Of a stretch of DNA of 7,117 bases, positions 4,975 to 7,117 are shown piece after piece. Each line of letters opens with the position of its first letter. The stretch's first letter is position 1. Under the pieces are notes generated by a model. The model saw nothing but the letters and a program-made list of their open reading frames with translations. It made no database searches and was not told the DNA's origin. Both the position numbers and the translations under genes were made by a program. Source of the DNA: Candidatus Altimarinota bacterium (lineage in GTDB: Bacteria > Patescibacteriota > Gracilibacteria > Absconditabacterales > Absconditicoccaceae); contig WFMP01000073.1 of assembly GCA_015489035.1 (NCBI GenBank), positions 1-7,117 on the forward strand. Reading direction: 5' to 3'.

Positions 4975-5319
4975 ATAAATTAAATGGTAAAAGTTTAGAT
5001 ATAGTGAGTGAGAATGTAGAAAAATTAAAAGAGCTGTTCCCTGAAGTCTTTAGCGAAGGTAAGTTTGACTTTGAAAAGCTTGAAAACGAGCTTGGAAAGT
5101 TTGTAGATAAAGAAAGTGAACGCTATAACTTCACTTGGAATGGCAAACAAGAAGCTAAAAAAATAGCTCAAACTTCATCTACTGGAGCACTTAGACCTTG
5201 TGAAGAAGAAAGTAAAAATTGGGACACTACACAAAACTTATATTATAGAGGGCGATAACTTGGAGGTGCTAAAACTCTTACAAAAGTCGTATCATAAAAA
5301 AGTGAAGATGATATACATA
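4971..5319 (+). pseudogene. mod: Type III restriction-modification methyltransferase Mod, frameshifted and truncated
   Basis: The N-terminus (LNGKSLDIVSENVEKLKELF, then FTWNGKQEAKK and SSTGALRPCEEESKNWD) is characteristic of type III Mod proteins, which methylate adenine on one strand and form a complex with Res. One extra T at 5243/5244 shifts the frame, and translation stops at 5256-5258. The shifted frame from 5245 restores the conserved IEGDNLEVLKLLQKSYH and KVKMIYI. The IS5-family element then cuts the gene exactly before the expected DPPYNTG catalytic motif, so both the catalytic and AdoMet-binding motifs are gone. No Res gene is in the window. The gene starts inside the stop of the HEPN gene (ATGA overlap). 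The family call is strong and the product is certainly non-functional as read. Confidence 0.88.
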
Positions 5320-5336
5320 GTCAGTCCTGAAAAACC
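5320..5336. repeat. Left terminal inverted repeat of the IS5-family element
   Basis: GTCAGTCCTGAAAAACC is the perfect 17-bp inverted partner of 6950-6966. The outermost G may belong to the target site. Confidence 0.92.
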
Positions 5337-5344
5337 AAACAAAC

Positions 5345-5383
5345 CCCTATTTCAAGGCATTTAAAGCCATAAAACGATATAAT
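5345..5383 (+). promoter_or_regulatory. Promoter module of the IS5-family transposase
   Basis: TATAAT at 5378-5383 is the -10 box. The 39 bases ending there match 1904-1943 of the IS4-family element at 31 of 39 positions with a single one-base gap. Shared blocks are CCCTATTT, AGG, TTTAAA, CAT and TATAAT. Transcription should start near 5390. Confidence 0.6.
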
Positions 5384-5449
5384 TTCGACAGCTAAAAAAC
5401 ACCAAAATAGTGTAAAACCTGCAAAAACCTTTAAAAAAGTGGTCGAAAT
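5382..5449 (+). promoter_or_regulatory. Inverted repeat pairing the transposase start region
   Basis: ATTTCGAC at 5382-5389 is the exact complement of GTCGAAAT at 5442-5449, which covers AT of the ATG start at 5448. A transcript from the -10 box at 5378-5383 would begin near 5390 and lack the left arm. A read-through transcript from Mod would contain it and could hide the start. Comparable start-masking is known for IS10 and IS50. One 8-bp match could be chance. Confidence 0.35.
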
Positions 5450-6881
5450 GGTACAAAAATCTCTCTTCAGTGGAACTTTTATGGAGATGCTCGATACAAA
5501 TGATCCTCTCATTGTATTAGCTAATAATTATCCTTGGTCGAAATTAGAAGATTACCTTGGACAATTTTACTCTGGTATAGGAAGACCTCCTAAACCTATT
5601 CGTCTTATGGTAGGATTACTCTTGCTCAAACAGATGGAGAATCTTAGTGATGAAAATCTAATACTCCAATATAAAAGAAATCCATACTATCAATACTTTT
5701 GTGGTAATAGTGACTATGAACCAAAAGAGCCTTGTCATGCTACTGAACTTGTAAAATTTAGAAATCGTATCGGTAAAGAAGGATTTGAATATATCTTTAA
5801 AATGAGTGTAGAGATGCATGGCCAGAGTGCGGAGGAAGAACAAGTTATTATTGACTCCACTGTGCAAGAGAGCAATCTTACCTTCCCTACAGATGGAAAA
5901 CTAGCCCTAAAAATAATTATCCACCTTCTTCGTATCGTTAAAAAAGAGAATATAAAACTTCGTAGAAGCTATGTTAAAGAGCTTAAGCAACTCCGTATCC
6001 AATTACGATTCTACAGACACCCTAGAAAGCTTAAAAAAGCACTTGGTGCAATGAAGAGAATACGAGCAATCGCAAAAATACTCATGCGAGATATTGAGCG
6101 TAAAATGGATGATGAAACTGGGACACTTTACAAAGAGAAATTTGCATTTTATCTTAAAGTATTAGCTCAAGAGAAAAATGATAAAAACAAAGTTTACTCC
6201 CTTCATGAAATAGATGCTTATGCTATCAATAAAGGGAAGGACCACAAGGGATATGAGTTTGGAACAAAAGCTTCTATTGCTACTACTAAAGAAGGTGGTA
6301 TAATTGTTGGTGTTGTTGCACATAAAGAGAATATTCATGACTCTAAAACCCTCCCATCTGTTTTAGATAATGTGCATAAAAATAGAAGTACACCTGTAGA
6401 AGAAGCCGTCTGTGACCGAGGCTATATTGGAGTTAAAGAGGTATCTAACAATTATGATGCTCTCTATGCTTTCTTGTATCTCTTTGCATTTTACATGAAA
6501 TATTATCAAAAAGACTTTATTCTTTTACCCCTCCATAAGACAATAGAGATGATTCCTATAGCCTACACAACTACTATATCTATACCTTCTACTGTAAGTA
6601 AAAAAGATACAAAAAAAGAGCTTGAGATAAAACGACAAAAGTTTAGAAGAAGAGCAGCAATAGAACCTGTTATAGGTCATTTAAAATCTGACCACAGGAT
6701 GGCTAGAAACTTTCTCAAAGGCTTTAAAGGTGATGAAGTGAATCTTCTGATGGCTGCGAGTGCATTTAATCTTAAAAAGTGGATGAGACTCTACTTTTTT
6801 GCTCTTTTTTTAGGTGATTATCTTCTTATGAAAGTTGCAGTTATGCATATGAGAGAGTTATTGCAATATCAGGAGTGTTAA
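5448..6881 (+). CDS. IS5-family DDE transposase
   Basis: The 477-residue transposase has the N-terminal domain pattern GRPPKPIRLMVGLLLLKQM (45-63) and NPYYQYFCG (78-86). Its DDE residues are Asp136 in IIDSTVQE, Asp323 in VCDRGY, and Glu406 in IEPVIGHLKSDHRM. A basic helical insert (about 150-245) is normal for this long IS5 branch. Between CDRGYIGVKEV and TTISIPSTVSKKD there is an aromatic-rich stretch of about 43 residues (333-375, bases 6444-6572: NNYDALYAFLYLFAFYMKYY...) that I do not remember in relatives, which join these motifs directly. The frame stays open. The ATG at 5448 is preferred over the in-frame GTG at 5439 by protein start pattern, since neither has a strong ribosome site. 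It may be active or crippled by the insert. Confidence 0.9.
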   Translation: MVQKSLFSGTFMEMLDTNDPLIVLANNYPWSKLEDYLGQFYSGIGRPPKPIRLMVGLLLLKQMENLSDENLILQYKRNPYYQYFCGNSDYEPKEPCHATELVKFRNRIGKEGFEYIFKMSVEMHGQSAEEEQVIIDSTVQESNLTFPTDGKLALKIIIHLLRIVKKENIKLRRSYVKELKQLRIQLRFYRHPRKLKKALGAMKRIRAIAKILMRDIERKMDDETGTLYKEKFAFYLKVLAQEKNDKNKVYSLHEIDAYAINKGKDHKGYEFGTKASIATTKEGGIIVGVVAHKENIHDSKTLPSVLDNVHKNRSTPVEEAVCDRGYIGVKEVSNNYDALYAFLYLFAFYMKYYQKDFILLPLHKTIEMIPIAYTTTISIPSTVSKKDTKKELEIKRQKFRRRAAIEPVIGHLKSDHRMARNFLKGFKGDEVNLLMAASAFNLKKWMRLYFFALFLGDYLLMKVAVMHMRELLQYQEC

Positions 6882-6949
6882 TTTTTGGTGTCTAGTTTAA
6901 GATTGGATTTGGTGCTTAAATTTATGCAGATTATGAAAAATGAGAATAG

Positions 6950-6966
6950 GGTTTTTCAGGACTGAC
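6950..6966. repeat. Right terminal inverted repeat of the IS5-family element
   Basis: GGTTTTTCAGGACTGAC is the perfect reverse complement of 5320-5336. The 68 bases between the transposase stop and this repeat hold nothing recognisable. Confidence 0.92.
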
Positions 6967-6981
6967 TAGATAAATAAAGAG

Positions 6982-7116
6982 ATGCTAAAAGCTGTAAAGA
7001 TGGTCGATAAGAAAAGCGGTTTTAAACCCCTGGTATCAAACAGATACATAAAAACCATAAACCAGATGATCATAAAAGCCGGCTCTAAAAAAGTTGTTTT
7101 ATTGATGATGTTATAA
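6982..7116 (+). pseudogene. Fragment of an unknown gene right of the IS5-family element
   Basis: A frame open from 6970 with an ATG at 6982 reads MLKAVKMVDKKSGFKPLVSN and continues RYIKTINQMIIKAGSKKVV before TAA at 7114-7116. Near the end, a one-base shift would read VVLIDDVI instead of VVLLMML. That is a more protein-like strand ending, and it suggests the window catches a frameshifted gene running off the edge. An IDDV strand occurs in phosphoribosyltransferases and in some P-loop proteins, but the rest matches neither clearly. It is not the Mod continuation expected after the DPPY region. It could also be a genuine 44-residue peptide. I assign no function. Confidence 0.3.
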
Positions 7117-7117
7117 A

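Larger units (their letters stand above)
5321..6965 (+). mobile_element. IS5-family insertion sequence, complete
   Basis: The element is about 1.65 kb with perfect 17-bp inverted repeats (GTCAGTCCTGAAAAACC at 5320-5336, reversed at 6950-6966) and one transposase. If the tip is TCAGTCC, the flanking tetranucleotides are ATAG (left) and CTAG (right). IS5 elements commonly duplicate a YTAR-type 4-bp target, so these are close but not identical. The left flank is the broken Mod gene and the right flank is not its expected continuation. This points to an IS-mediated deletion or recombination between copies. Confidence 0.88.

Noticed and set aside
5321..5512. Minus-strand 63-codon frame at the left end of the IS5-family element
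   Set aside because: It covers the inverted repeat and promoter and antisenses the transposase start, with no ribosome site or family resemblance.
5658..5867. Minus-strand 69-codon frame in the IS5-family transposase
   Set aside because: Antisense shadow of the transposase N-terminal region.
1831..6965. Composite transposon bounded by the two complete ISs
   Set aside because: The elements belong to different families with unrelated inverted repeats, so they would not mobilise the intervening DNA together.
1..7117. CRISPR array
   Set aside because: No regularly spaced repeats of 25-40 bases. The only exact short direct repeat of note is the operator pair at 375-388 and 426-439.

Overview
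The window is AT-rich, with short intergenic gaps, A-rich Shine-Dalgarno sites and -10 boxes lacking a clear -35. This base composition and codon style suggest a Campylobacterota (Sulfurimonas/Arcobacter-like) genome. That is an inference from style and general protein resemblance; no rRNA or housekeeping gene fixes the taxon. The region looks like an accessory defence island heavily reworked by insertion sequences (IS).

Left edge (1-465): the tail of an IS630-like transposase, then an in-frame stop-free remnant of unknown origin. An AT-rich intergenic region follows, with two copies of a 14-bp near-palindrome, one overlapping a TATAAT box. It leads into a two-gene cassette (466-1744): an XRE-type regulator and an AbiEii/AbiGii-like nucleotidyltransferase, resembling a type IV toxin-antitoxin or abortive-infection pair. 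The start of a third, translationally overlapping gene (1737-1830) is cut off at an 8-G tract by the next IS.

First complete IS (1831-3384): an IS4-family, IS231-like element with matching terminal inverted repeats and an intact DDE transposase carrying the Y-2-R-3-E-6-K signature. Its right end directly abuts the Shine-Dalgarno site of a small unknown gene (3399-3680). That gene is coupled by a TAATG overlap to a 52-residue ribbon-helix-helix protein (3680-3838). A second small unknown gene (3872-4102) has its own TATAAT box.

Positions 4103-4218 hold a compact potential three-stem fold. A HEPN-type Abi_2-like protein follows (4219-4974) and overlaps by ATGA the start of a type III restriction-modification Mod methyltransferase. 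Mod is dead here: a one-base insertion shifts its frame, and an IS5-family element (about 5321-6965) truncates it just before the catalytic DPPY motif. The sequence beyond that IS (6967-7117) is not the expected Mod continuation.

Together the window reads as two anti-phage modules, a regulator/nucleotidyltransferase pair and a HEPN-plus-type-III-RM operon. At least three mobile elements have broken the genes next to them. The least expected observations are a roughly 40-bp promoter-proximal module shared by two ISs of different transposase families, the coupling of a HEPN protein to Mod, and the folded element before the HEPN gene.
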